Positions 11,457-26,384 of a stretch of DNA of 64,000 bases are shown here, piece by piece. Location of the stretch: the NCBI RefSeq assembly GCF_003576645.1, contig NC_044925.1, positions 1,310,769 through 1,374,768 of the forward strand, written 5' to 3'. Under the pieces are notes generated by a model. The model made no database searches, had not been told where the DNA came from, and saw nothing but the letters and a program-made list of their open reading frames with translations. Source of the DNA: Ipomoea triloba (Eukaryota > Streptophyta > Magnoliopsida > Solanales > Convolvulaceae). Position 1 is the first letter of the stretch. Each line of letters opens with the position of its first letter. The position numbers and the translations under genes were made by a program.

Positions 11457-12370
11457 GAGAAAATTGCCATTTTAGTCTACTGACTATTGGGGTCCTCTTA
11501 ATTTCAGTCCACGACTTTCAAAAGTGTTAATTGCATACCCTGACTATTCAATTTCTGTCAATTTTGGACACTCCGGCCAAATTGCCGGCCAAATCTCACC
11601 GGAATTTCCTAAACCTTAAAATAACGAGGGCATTTTGGTCATTTCACACCCTATATCTTCTTCTCCGGCGAGCTACCATTTTTTCTGGCGAGCAACCATT
11701 TTTTCCAGAGAGCTACCATGTTTTGCGTAGTTTTTTTTTGGTTGTTTGTTTGGGTTTTGTAGGTGGAGGGAGAGTGGGGTTTTCCGGCGAAGAGGAGAAC
11801 CGTTCTTGTAAACTACCAGACACAATGCCCCGAGACTTTGTGACGAAGGAAGTTTTTTGCAACACAAGGGCAAAGAACCTCACTTTGCTCACGGGCTCTG
11901 CAGGAGTTGTTATGCAGAGGTGACTGCATCCTTGCTTTTGGTTCATCTCTACATTTCTTTGTGAATGACTTTTCAAATGCTTCTATTTTTTATTTTTTCA
12001 TTTATGCAGTTCATTGAACTCTCCGGGGGAAAACCCCTCAAAAATCAATCCACTCTCCCTCCACCTACAAAACCCAAACAAACAACCAAAAATACACTAC
12101 GCAAAACATGGTAGCTCTCTGGAAAGAATGGTTGCTCGCCGGAAAAAATGGTAGCTCGCCGGAGAAGAAGATATAGGGTGTGAAATGACCAAAATGCCCT
12201 CGTTATTTTAAGGTTTAAGAAATTTCGGTGAGATTTGGCCGGCAATTTGGCCGGAGTGTCCAAAATTGACAGAAATTGAATAGTCAGGGTAGGCAATTAA
12301 CACTTTTGAAAGTCGTGGACTGAAATTAAGAGGACCCCAATAGTCAGTAGACTAAAATGGCAATTTTCTC
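11457..12370. mobile_element. Mutator-like element with about 300-bp TIRs and a possible captured fragment
   Basis: The left TIR starts GAGAAAATTGCCATTTT and the right TIR ends with its complement. Similarity extends inward to about 11770 and 12050. A perfect 9-bp duplication TAAATAAAA flanks it (11448-11456 and 12371-12379). The 270-nt middle is unlike the TIRs and contains an open segment followed by a GT...TTTATGCAG intron-like stretch. That looks like captured host DNA, but the source gene was not recognised. Confidence 0.8.
11780..12040 (+). pseudogene. unrecognised captured segment inside the Mutator-like element
   Basis: An open plus-strand reading ends near 11923 (TGA). A splice-donor-like GAG|GTGACT lies at about 11920, and a pyrimidine-rich stretch with TTTATGCAG at about 12001-12009. 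This resembles an exon-intron-exon piece between MULE TIRs. No protein family was identified, and it could be random sequence. Confidence 0.35.
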
Positions 12371-12379
12371 TAAATAAAA

Positions 12380-14290
12380 CAAAGCGGAGTCTCCAGTTTT
12401 ATTGTTAAGGGAGAAGGAAGTTATGAGCAAAATAAATAAAAACAAGTACTACTAGAAGGTTCAAAAAAAAAAACTAGAAGGTTCAAAACCAAGCCTTTCA
12501 ACATAACAACACAAATTCTTAATCACTAAGCCTCATAAAATTTTGTGTATCAAAGGGTAGGAAACTCCACTTATGCATGTGGGTGCACTAGAAGCAAAGT
12601 AGTGGGATGACACGTGTGTGGCTAATATTGAAGGCAACCCGATGCCGTCTATTTATCAACGATCCGTAAGTCCTTTAACAGTATAATAGGGTGCTTTTCC
12701 ACCCTTAAAAATCATCCCTTGGTTCACAACTTTCTTTCTGGCTGAGTAGTCTGAGTTTTCTTTCTCCTATCGGCACGCTAAGGTTCGAGTCTTGTTAGTA
12801 ACATATTTAGTTCAATTTTATTTATTAGTTCCCTTGCTTATTTATTTATTATTCGGGCCGCTATTTTGAGCCGTATTCAATTTCTTAGGACTATAATATT
12901 TATATTTATGTATTATTTGAGCTGCAGTTTTGGGCCAATATCTCGAACTTTGTACGTATTATTTTGGGCCTAGTGATGAGTATAATTGTGAGTGTAAAAA
13001 GAGGGTGTAAATGTCGTTCCGCTGATGATTGGGGCTATGGCACGTATTGTGTGAATTATTAAATCCTAGGCACTAAAGTATTGAAATTCACTAGAATCCA
13101 AGGAAAATATGATTTATGAGTAAGTATCACATTTACTCTTATAAGTAACAAAAATTTTATTCTTGATTAGTATTACATTTGAGCATATAAGTATGACATT
13201 TGTGCATTTAAGTATTACATTTGCATCTTGACCCGACCCGTCTCACACAAGTTTTTGCCTATTAATTGGTGTGATCCATGCTTCCTCTTGTTGCCAGTAC
13301 TTTCGTTAGAAATGACTCTTGATTTGACCTTCTGGTGTGCTTCACTGCAATTTTAGTGTCTTGGCGCAAAGCACATTAAAAAAAACATAACCAAATCCTC
13401 ATTCTCCAAAAAGACAATGATAATAGACATAGTTTCTCATCTGTGTTGAATATATATTGTAAATTAGGTGTACTGTTTCATTAATGTCCAATGATTCTAA
13501 CTAATTGACCTAAGCGGCCGACCGCCTAAAACACAAATTATGGTGATACGCTAGGTGGCTCGCCAGCGCCTAGCGTCTATGATAACTTCTATTGTACGAC
13601 GGTCCACTGAACAACTTCTATTGTACGACGGTCCACTGAACGACGATCCACTAAACAAAGATCTTCCAGCCATAATTAATGGGAAAAAAAAAAAAGAATA
13701 AGTCCTATTTTGACCCTTACAAGTAATCATAGCAAAAAATAAAGTATATAGATTACACATATAGTTTAGGCCGTCTAAATTCCTTAAGAGTAAATTAAAC
13801 ATCATCAAAATCTATACAAAACGATTGCTAACAAATATGATGATTATAAGTAGGAAAAAAATAAAAAGAAGAGAGATTTAGGGACCACAATCTATTTTTC
13901 ATATGAAAATGTAATATTTTTTTATACATTACCAAATATTACATTTTCAATGAAAAATATTACTTGTTCTTTAAAAAAATATTTATTAACTAATAAAAAT
14001 TACATTATCTCTAAGAAGTATTATATATTTGAGATCTGTATCATATGAGATGATGTAACAAAAGACCCATCATTACACCATTTACTTGTACCCATGAGAG
14101 TAAGGATGTTCTTATATCTAGGACAATAAGTATTATATTTTTATGTAACCGTACATTTACAAAAGTACCCTTGTACCATATTGTAGCAACTGACACTCCA
14201 ACAACATCTATAATATATAAGATATGCACAATAAAAATGTACTTTTATTTATAATTTTGATGATAATAAAATATCTAGGACAATAAGTAT
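12380..14290. other. intergenic, no gene recognised
   Basis: AT-rich. It contains a GC-rich CCTAGCG patch (13510-13580), a short tandem duplication built on TTGTACGACGGTCCACTGAA (about 13586-13645), repeated TTACATTTG words (13120-13220) and ATTACATTTTC words (13910-13990). No ORF with a recognisable domain. Confidence 0.6.
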
Positions 14291-14292
14291 TA

Positions 14293-14546
14293 CTCCTCCG
14301 TCCCATTTTATGTATCTGGTTCGGTTAACGAGACTTGACTGAAGTTATTTTAATTCAATTTTTCATAATATTAAGTTTAGTATTATTAGTCAAAATCTAT
14401 ATATTTAGAAACTACACGAAAAATATTATTAAACACAAAATCAAATTTAAAAATAAGTAAAAAATACTAATGAAAATAAACAAAAAAAAAAGAATTGGCT
14501 TGACCAATGAATAGTAAATAGTACAGATAAAATGGGACAGAGGGAA
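14293..14546. mobile_element. Stowaway-type MITE
   Basis: Ends CTCCTCCGTCCCATTTTA and TAAAATGGGACAGAGGGA are inverted, and TA lies at each side. The length of about 255 bp and the AT-rich core fit Stowaway/Tc1-Mariner MITEs. Related copies are at 36742-36985, 62553-62808 and, decayed, 41810-42062. Confidence 0.8.
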
Positions 14547-14884
14547 TATATTTTATGTAACCTTAACAATACATTTACAAAAATACCCTTGTACCATACT
14601 GCAGCAACTGACACTCCAACAATATTTATAATCCCTAAAGGATATAAGATATACACAACAAAAATGTACTAGAGTCACCATTTTGCAAACAATTAAAACC
14701 ACAAATGTCATTTTCCATTTCATTATCATCAGGAGGATATTGGACAGACAAGTCGACACACAGCAACTTGCAACGTTTTTTTCTTTTTTTTTTTACTCAA
14801 TTCAATGTAGTACATATGTGTGTATTTTAGAACTGCCCATTTAAAATGTGGTGCGTAAATGGCACTCTCACAACCACACTCGCC

Positions 14885-15178
14885 CAGTCGCCCAACAACC
14901 TTTTTGTTGGCATTATTATCGGAGGGTGGGTTCAAATGAAAAGATTCCTCTTTTCTTCTCCAAGATTGAATCCCCAATCCCAAGGGTCCACCACGTCCCG
15001 ATCCGACAAAACATGTGATAGGATGTAAATCATGATAACGCAACTGAACATAGAGGCTAGACATTTGCTCACTACGCACAAGAAGCCCCCTCACTTTGAG
15101 AGGTTGCTCCCACACGGTTGCTGGTGAGACTCGATCCCTGGTCTCTTCTCCCAAACTTCACCCCTGTGACCATACTAT
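14885..15178 (-). mobile_element. SINE-like sequence upstream of TPS1
   Basis: On the minus strand, an A-box-like TATGGTCACAGGGG is followed by a B-box-like GGGATCGAGTCTC (reverse of 15126-15139). The tail and target duplications were not resolved, and an ORF across it has no family. Confidence 0.4.
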
Positions 15179-15179
15179 C

Positions 15180-15403
15180 AAATAATATACATTAAGTATA
15201 AAAAGAATGTACTTTTAGTATATTAAAAATATACATTGTATTCAAGGGATGTACATTATTTGTGTACTTAATGTACATTATATTATACAATCTACATTCA
15301 ATACACAAATAATGTACATTTACTATATTAAAAATATACTTTTTGTTAATTGTTATGGTCCACACATCATTATGTGGACCATGCCCACACAATAATTTGC
15401 CTC
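15180..15403. mobile_element. foldback-family MITE abutting the TPS1 promoter
   Basis: An AT-rich core built of AATGTACATTAT-type words ends in GGTCCACACATC...CACACAATAATTTGC, matching the right-end motif of the foldback family at 42943-43560, 43571-44108 and 53529-53938. The left end was not resolved. TPS2 has different sequence at the same distance from its TATA box, so this insertion is specific to TPS1. Confidence 0.55.
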
Positions 15404-15418
15404 TTTTCTTAGCTTGGC

Positions 15419-15424
15419 TATAAA
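15419..15424 (+). promoter_or_regulatory. TATA box of TPS1
   Basis: TATAAA within GGCTATAAAGAG, 70 nt before the ATG. The same GGCTATAAAGAG block stands at nearly the same distance from the TPS2 start, which supports it as the core promoter. Confidence 0.7.
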
Positions 15425-15493
15425 GAGCGCTAAAATGTGTGCTTTTACATTCAAACATAGTCTTTCAATTCCCTTGCTACCCTAAGACTAATA

Positions 15494-18837
<3,344 letters not shown>

Positions 18838-19340
18838 AGACATTTCTTTAGTCAAAATATGAGGCCCACATGTATATACCGAGATATGTAAAATATTATG
18901 TGAACTCTCATTTACTATTCCAAATTTCTTGCATTTCGTAAATAAATTAGAAGAATTAACCAAGAAGCTAAGGTATTTGCAAAAATTGAACGCATGACCT
19001 TCATATACGATAATTACACTCCACCCATTCGACCATCCTTTAGTATCCAAAACATTGAAAATTTATAACAATAAAATTAGAATAGCGAAATTACAACCAA
19101 ACTTTATTTTCTCTTAAGGTTCTGATTTTGATTCAATAAATTTTCAAACGACCACTTTGGAACCGTACTATGCGCAAGGCAAGTGGGAAACTTGAATGTT
19201 ATGAGGCAAACAAAGTTTGGAAAGTTTTAGCAACTTTATACAAAAAAATGGAAAATTTTAGCAGCTTTCTCCCAATGATGAAGAACGTGACGAAAAATCC
19301 AAAACTATTGGAAAACCATGAGGTAGACACCCACCTACAT
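18838..19340 (+). repeat. TPS1 3' flank, duplicated elsewhere
   Basis: Noncoding. The stretch from about 18920 to 19330 is matched in reverse by 29520-29790 (words such as GAACGTGACGAA, CCAAAACTATTGGAAAA, TTACAACCAA), where it follows the broken third TPS copy. A short ORF at 19170-19427 is not a recognised gene. Confidence 0.6.
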
Positions 19341-19369
19341 TTGTGGATGTCAAACATTTTTTTTTTTTT

Positions 19370-19640
19370 AACTCAGGTGATTCAATTTCGCCGCACTAAT
19401 TCTATGCCAATCGGACCTCGTCTCTAGAGCCATTGCGGAGGTAAACTACGAATCGTACAATCAGCCTACCGATCAGATCCTAGTCTTCATTTACGTACAA
19501 GGGATCAAATCTATACCTTCCATCATCCTTCGGCATCTTTTCATACATGTTTCCAGTGGGATTCGAACCTCTACACTTCTGCCTCCAATGACCTTTAAGT
19601 CCGGCCATGAACTAACTACGCTAAACCCTACGGACAATGT
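19370..19640 (-). mobile_element. tRNA-derived SINE
   Basis: On the minus strand: A-box-like TTTAGCGTAGTTAGTTCATG, B-box AGGTTCGAATCCC, then a conserved body. The same family is at 29265-29515 (+), and a partial copy is at 22120-22295 (-). Confidence 0.6.
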
Positions 19641-20132
19641 CAAACATTTCTCTCTCAATAGAGTTGTAGACGTATAGTTACCTAGTTGCATTTGATATCA
19701 TTAATTTGTCACATTTTTAATTAAGGTTTGTCACAAGTCCAAGTCACATGTATTTATCAACATATCACACAATCAGAAGTTAAAATGGATACTAGAACTC
19801 TGTTTGCCTATACAATACATACTAAGATAGCAGTTATGAATTTTCTTCATAAAAAAAAAAAAGTTCAAAATGCTGTCTAGAGTAATATTATATATGAAAA
19901 TTTACTTTTTATTTTTCGTTATGAAAAAGGTTTCGCCTCAATCCTTTGATCAAGGGTCATTAACTTAGATGTATATGTAATATGAAAATGTAACATAAGG
20001 ATAGCATTTTGCGTGAATGTTTAAAACATTTGAAGTTCGAGAAAAAAACTGTTTTGGTTTGCTAACGTCAAAATCAGCAATAAAATGATATTAGATATTT
20101 ATTGCTACACTTTCCTACATTTCTTAATGATT
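19641..20132 (+). repeat. copy 2 of the four-copy intergenic block, left part
   Basis: Shares CAACATTTCTCTCTCAATA-type words, a TTATCAACATA..CACACAATC stretch, CCTCAATCCTTTGATCAAGG and GTTTAAAACATTTGAAG with copies at 22300-24340 and 61440-62280. It is split from its right part (21688-22090) by a Helitron and lacks the Pack-MULE found in copy 3. Confidence 0.7.
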
Positions 20133-21687
20133 TCTACTATACTAATAAGAGCCAAAGAGAGTTAAGCTTAAAATGGGTATAAAAAATGGCGGTCAAATTA
20201 TTTAATCAAATTGATGGTTAGGATGAATTATTTAATCAAATAGATGGTTAAGATAATTCAGATTAATATTATTAATAGAGATTACCTAATTTAACCTTAC
20301 TTTTATGATTATCCGTTAAGTTTTCCGTTAAATATTCTCTTCTCCGTTAATATTCCGTTAACTTTCAACTTACCCATTAATTTCTATAAGAAAGGTCTTA
20401 GGTTCGAATCTCATCTCAATCAAATTTGACATAATTAAGTTCCTCACTCTATTTACTCTTATTAAATTAAATAAATTAGTAGCTACAACAAAAAAATGAT
20501 ACATATGTATTTCTTTAATTTAGAATTATGTGTCTACAATACCTTTATTTGAAAAAATTATTCATTATCAAAAAATTAAATTATATAAGAGAAATAATTT
20601 CATTAGTTATATTGTCTTTATTTTATCTCATGCAAAGATTCTTTACATTCAAATTTATCAATTGATATTCATTACATTGTCTATTATCTTATTTTTACAA
20701 TATCTTGTAATTAAATATCAAAGTTATAGTACAAAATAATGTTATATATTTATTTACCAAGTATTTTATTAATACTATGAAAAAATAAATTTTAAAATAA
20801 TTTGAAGCTAATTATATTAACTACTTGGAGATTGGTTGACAAAGAAAGTAATCAAATAACCAAACAAATTGAAGTAGAATCGCTCTATTTTACTCTTATT
20901 GAATTAAATAAATTAGTAGTTACACCAAAAAATGATACATATGTATTTCTTTAATACCATGAAAAAAAATAAAAAAAATTAGTTTGAAACCAATCATATT
21001 AACTACTTGGGCGATTTGTTGACAATGAAAGTACTCAAATAACCCATTACCCAGCAAATTGAAGTGCGAAACTACCTTTTTAATATTTTTGGAATATATA
21101 ATATTTTAGATTTTCAAATTTTTATTAATTTATTTAATCTTTTATCTTAAACTATGGATTTCTTTATCCACAATAACTCATTCAACAATAATGGTTGAAC
21201 CAATGAAACTCAAGCAAAACACCTAAAGGAAAGTCCATAGCTCCTATATCATAATCTCATTGCATATCGTTGTCATCTATGCTACCAACAATAACCGAAT
21301 TGCAAATAACACACTACCAACAAAAAGGAAGAGAACAAATAGTAAAGATGAAGACAATGACAATGTTACTCAAAAGAGAATTAAGAACCACTTAGAAAAA
21401 TTCAAATGAAAAGTAGTATTTATTTAGACTATCATTTTTAGACCAAATATTTATATTATCGATTTTACAAGGTTGCAAACATTTATTTTAGTAATAATTA
21501 TAATGAATTTTTTATATTATCTTGGATTCATATACTTTGAGTTAGATATTTAAATAAAAAAATTCGACATTTAATTACCCATGTATAAACTTCTCCTATA
21601 TAATCTTGCATTGATATACTTTCAAATATTTATTTAAATATAAACATTGGGCATTAACCAATTCACGCAATGCGCGTATAAAACTAG
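20133..21687 (+). mobile_element. complete non-autonomous Helitron
   Basis: It starts TCTACTATACTAATAAGAGC and ends in a short GC hairpin (CACGCAATGCGCG) followed by TATAAAACTAG|T, the classic 3' CTRR end. The related block at about 24320-24345 has no insertion: GATTTCTTTTAATCTATTCC there aligns with GATT before 20133 plus the TATTTTAATG following 21687. No RepHel gene; internal ORFs are AT-rich chance frames. Related copies: 3298-5258, 9455-10430 and 36986-38792. Confidence 0.85.
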
Positions 21688-22590
21688 TATTTTAATGTAT
21701 TTCGAAGCGGTGCATATTAGGATCATTCATGGATCCATCAAGTCCGCTCTTATTTCTCAATTACGACAAATCTATTCATATCCTATCTACATCCGTCAAT
21801 ATAGTGAATGAGATATAAATTGACGTAATAAAAAGTTGGCACTAGTGAATTGAATGTGAATTTTGCGTTCTAAAATTCACTATATCCAATCCGCGTATAC
21901 GAATTCACTATCAAAGCAACATTTTTCAATCTTAAAATAATCTTCAAAGCAACATTTTTCAAACTTAAAATCTCCTTTCTTATCCACATCCAATCCACCT
22001 TATCCCCCATTAGCAGAATGGATTGGATTGAAGGTAGTGGATTTGTATAGAAAATTAAAAGAATTGACGAATAAGAAGGTGTTTGCAAGAACTAAATATG
22101 TGTCCTTTATGTATGAGAATTCCAGTTTCGGCGGACTAATCTTAAACTCACAGGACCCCACCCTTAGAGTCACTGTGAAAGATAAATGGTGAGTTGCACA
22201 ATTAGCTTACCAGTCAGATCATAGTATTCATGTGCACATAAGAGATCCAATCTACACCTTTTATCATCTTCTAAACTCATGATTTAGACACCGATGTCCA
22301 TTTGTGGATGTCCAAAATTTATCCCTCAATAAAGTTGTAGACTAATAGTTTCCTACTCGACTTTGGTATCCTTAAGTTGTCACATTTTAAGGTTTGCCTA
22401 ACCCCATGAGGTAGACACGACGTTGATTTGTGGATGCCCAACATTTCTCTCTCAATACAGTTGTAGACTTATAGTTGCCAACTTCCCTTTGGTATCCTTA
22501 ATTTTGTCAAATTTTAAGGTGTGCCAAATGTCCAACGCACATGTATTTATCAACATATATACCACACAATAAAAAGATAAAAAAAATGGG
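21688..22590 (+). repeat. intergenic block, right part of copy 2 and start of copy 3
   Basis: No gene. 21690-21900 matches 24340-24520. A partial SINE (-) lies at 22120-22295. Two direct copies of a CCATGAGGTAGACAC / TTTGTGGATGTCC segment occur at about 22285 and 22405. Confidence 0.6.
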
Positions 22591-22805
22591 AGTAACTTCA
22601 AATCTCCAACCAAGTTGATCAGATCGTTAACTTTATAACTGCAAAGCTACAATTATGATTCTCAGCAGCGGTCTATTAGCCTTCTTGATTTGAACTAGTA
22701 GTAAGCTATGGGCAACCTAGGCTTATAGTCCTTTGTCTGCTAAGGTCATAATAACGCGTAGTTTACGCAGTGCACACCCTTAGGTAATGACTATAGGCCC
22801 CTGAT
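22590..22805 (+). mobile_element. SINE-like repeat
   Basis: CAACCAAGTTGATCAGATCG (A-box-like) is followed by a body ending near TTAGGTAATGACTATAGG. The same element is at about 61755-61965 in the same block context, so it was inserted before that block was duplicated. Confidence 0.5.
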
Positions 22806-23101
22806 CATCCAAAAAAAATTAAAAATGGATATAGGAACTTGATTTACCTATAAAATGCATACGCAGAGAGTAGTTGTTGACCAGGCCAGTTTCCCTCGCA
22901 CAAAAAAAAAAAAAAAAAAGAGGTTAAAATTGCTGTCGGATCCAGGGCGGGTAATATTATATGAAAGTTTACTTTGTATTTTTTGTTAACGTAAATGGTT
23001 TCACCTCAATCCTTTGATCAAGGGTCATTAACGAACTTAGAAGATGCATGAATGTGATATGAAAATGTAACACAATGCATTTTGCGTGAATGTTTAAAGC
23101 A

Positions 23102-24203
23102 GAGTTAATACCCAATTTAGTCCTCGACTATAGTGGTTTTACTCGATTTGGTCCTAAGTGATTTTTTATACTCAATTAAGTCCCGGACTTTAAAGATTTT
23201 ACTCATTTAAGTCCTCCGTTAATAATTCCGTTAGTTGACTGTTAAAAGTAGGGTTAATATGGTAATTTAACCTCCCTCCTCCCTTTTGGTCAAATTGTCA
23301 TCTTCTTCCTCATTTCTCCTCCATCTCTTTGGGAAACTAAACGAGTACACGGCCACTGCATCTTAACTCTTTGTTTATCACATGTGGTCTCTGCCACCAT
23401 AATTCATGGCTTAGGAAACTAGTCAACTACTACATATCACTGCCTGCGTTCCCCTCTTCATATTCGTTTTCTCTCTTCACTCGGATCAAAGAACTTAATG
23501 CCCATTCGTGGAACACCATGATCAAAGGCTATTCAATGACTTCAAACCCCCATAACTCCATTGTTTTGTTTGAGAAAAATGCGGGAAAATTGTGTGTTTC
23601 CCCACAAGCACACCTTTACTTTGCTTCTCAAAGCCTTTTCCAAGGCCAAAGCAGGAAACCCACTAAAGGTTTTTGCTCAATTACGAAAGTTTGGGTTCGG
23701 TTCTGACCATTTAATTAGTGTAGAATTCTTTGGCTTCAACTTTTGTTGTCTGTGGGTACATTAAACTTTCGCGCAAGGTGTTCGTTGAAATGCAGAAAAG
23801 AGATGTCATTTCTTATACTGCATTAATTGATGGGTTCAAAAGAAATAGGGGGCCAATTGAAGCTTTGGAGCTTTTTCTAGAGATGAAAAAGACTGGTGTG
23901 AGGGTGGATGAAGGTACTGTAGTTAGTGCTCACAATTTTTCTTGCTATTAAATTAAAAAAAAAATTACAGTTGAAAGAAGATGAAGGAGAAATGAGGAAG
24001 AAGATGGAAATTTGACCAAAAGGGAGGAGGGATGATAAATTACCATATTAACTTTGTTTTTAACAGTCAACTAACGGAATTGTTAACGGAGGATCTAATT
24101 GGGTAAAATCATCAAAGTCCGGGACTTAATTGAGTACAAAAAGTCACTTAGGACTAAATTGAGTAAAACCACTATAGTCGAAGACTAAATTGGGTATTAA
24201 CTC
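23102..24203. mobile_element. Pack-MULE (1.1 kb) carrying a PPR gene fragment
   Basis: TIRs of about 240 bp start GAGTTAATACCCAATTTAG and end with the complement (TTGGGTATTAACTC). They are flanked by a perfect 10-bp duplication GTTTAAAGCA (23092-23101 and 24204-24213). The other copies of the surrounding block read GTTTAAAACATTTGAA straight through (about 20029 and 62219), giving empty sites. The interior is a broken host gene fragment and no transposase is present. Confidence 0.92.
23380..23937 (+). pseudogene. pentatricopeptide-repeat (PPR) gene fragment
   Basis: Across two frames the translation shows PPR units of PLS type: a HSWNTMIKGYS unit with LFEKM following (about 23500-23590), a PHKHTFTLLLKAFSKA unit (about 23600-23650) and, after a frame change near 23700-23760, a DVISYTALIDGFKRNR unit and GVRVDEGTVVSA (about 23805-23935). 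Organelle RNA-binding proteins of this family have many such units; here about three survive. The shifts and lack of a proper end show it is non-functional cargo. Confidence 0.85.
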
Positions 24204-24213
24204 GTTTAAAGCA

Positions 24214-25580
24214 TTTGAAGATCGAGAAAGAAACGTTTTGGTTTAATTTGCTAACGACAAAATCAGCAATAAATTGATAGAGGATGAAATTAGATATTTA
24301 TTGCTACACTTCTCTACGTGTCTTAATGATTTCTTTTAATCTATTCCGAAGTAGTGTATATTAGGTGGGTTCGTGGATCCATCAAATCCACTATTAGTTG
24401 TCAAATCCGTCAAAATTACTCCCATCTAATTTATACATACGAAGTATATGCTAATAGTGGATGAGATGTGAATCTACTAAGTGAAAAGGTGTCAATGTGA
24501 ATTTAACCACCAATTCCGTCACTAAAGGATCCACTTGTCGATAGAAAATTCTTTGAGTTACAGGAAAGTCTGTAATCACTATCTGAAGATAAGCTTAGGG
24601 TGAAACCCGCCTTGTGAGTGATCCTAACTGACAAATGACCTCAAACTAAGAATGCCAATAGATAGTTTCTGTGAAAAGTCAAACATAGAACCTTGTGATT
24701 ACGAGGGTAATCAACTATACAACAAACTTGGTTGAATTGAATTTGTCTTATGGATAAAAAATTCTAAATCTACTTTTGACGGATTTGATGATGCACCTCA
24801 AATACCGCAGAGCATACTTACACAATTTGACCATTACTAACCTTTTTTTTTTCTCAAATTATTCTTGTCACATACTCTCATTTGGTGGATTCTATTTGAT
24901 TTGCATATATTTTTATTCTTGTAATACAACTTTTATGGGTATAGTTGAAAAAAAAAAAAAAAAAAAAAAACACCCCATCAATTTCCTTAAAAATCATATG
25001 CCAAACACAACTATTGCAACTCTTATGAATCAAAGGATTATTAATTTATTAATGATATTTTTCTTCTTAAATTTACATCTTACTATTTACCTATTGATAT
25101 AACAACACAATTATTTTTATTCATTAGATACCCTGAATTGGCTTACCACACCCAACATTAAAATTAAAAAATAAATTATATAAAAGGAATGAATAAAAAT
25201 GTGATGATAAAAAATGAAAGCATACCCCACCTTAAACGGGTTGTAACTTGTATCATTTTTATTGGTCGAGATGGATTCTCACCCATCTTCACCTATGAGA
25301 TGTCTAAAGATGTCTGCCAGTGACTAGTATAAAGTGCATATCCACTTTTCTTTAAAGATTCTATAAGGTGGGGTATGTTTTCATTTCACCACATTTATTA
25401 TTTATTATTCATTATTTCATTATTGAATCTTTGACCATATCCATATATTTCACAATACAAATATATTAGGAGTACGTGACGACATGACAAGTAAATGATC
25501 CCACTACATTATTTTATGAATTAAAAAGAAAAATTGTTTACGTTTATTCTGAAAATCTATTTTGATATCTTGAGTCCACG
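24214..25580. other. intergenic, no gene recognised
   Basis: 24214-24560 is the right part of block copy 3. Beyond it is AT-rich DNA with an A-run at 24950-24970 and a loosely inverted pair near 25200-25260 and 25360-25400 (AAAGCATACCCCACCTTA against AAGGTGGGGTATGTTTTC), possibly a small MITE of about 190 bp. Confidence 0.5.
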
Positions 25581-25584
25581 GAAT

Positions 25585-25866
25585 AGTTGTTGCATGTGCC
25601 ACTGTCAGCTTGTCCTTTAGAACAATCACACCAATAACTTTTTAGATTTTTTTTCTTTTGAGTTTGCTTGTACGGAATATATAGTTTTGCATGTGCGACT
25701 GTCAGCTTGCCCTTTAGAGCAACTACAATAATATTTTTAAAGATTTTTTTTTTTTAGTTTTCTTGTACGGAATAGTTGTTGCATGTGCGACTGATAGCTT
25801 GCCATGTGGAGCAACCACAACAATATTTTTTAGGGGTTTTTTTCTTTTTTTTGGAGTTTTCTTGTC
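25585..25866 (+). repeat. three tandem copies of a ~95-bp unit
   Basis: Each unit contains TTGCATGTGCGACTG, AGCTTGCC, a GAGCAAC..CAATA segment, a T-run and TTTTCTTGTACGGAAT. The units have diverged, so the array is not recent. Confidence 0.8.
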
Positions 25867-26384
25867 TACATATAAGAGAGAGTAGGAAAAAGAAGAAAAT
25901 AAATTTGCAGAGGGAATGATTTTTATGTGGGACTATAAAATTTAAAATAAAAAAAAAAAACAAAAGAAAAAAGTCTTTGGTAATGCGCATTGCACGCACC
26001 AGTTGTTCCCAACTCAGCTGTGTTTGGTTAATGAGGTTAGACATAGTGAATGGAAATGAAAATTATTAACATTGTTTGATTCACAACTTTTTTCAAGACA
26101 ATTACTTTTTTTTTTTTTGAAAACCAACAAGAAAATCGTTCAATACAAGAAGGAATTATATTACCCTTCTAACTACGAAATCAAGTACCTAATTTAAATT
26201 AGGTATCATTTCTAAATTGCAGCCCATCCCTTCCCAAGTCTCAACCTCCTCTTCTAGTCTCCATTCTCTAATAAATTTTCATGTTTAAAGAAATGTGAAA
26301 TATATTGAAAGAAATGAACTTAATTAATAAATGAAGAAGATAAATTATAACAGTAAGGATTATTTTGACCACAAAATAAAAATG
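25867..26384. other. intergenic, no gene recognised
   Basis: AT-rich. A T-run followed by GAAAACCAACAAGAAAATCG at about 26107-26145 could be the reverse of a poly-A retroelement tail, but no coding part is present. Confidence 0.4.

Noticed and set aside
11531..12296. ORFs of 83-130 codons in opposite directions with identical peptides
   Set aside because: They are the two arms of the Mutator-like TIR read in opposite directions, not a duplicated gene.
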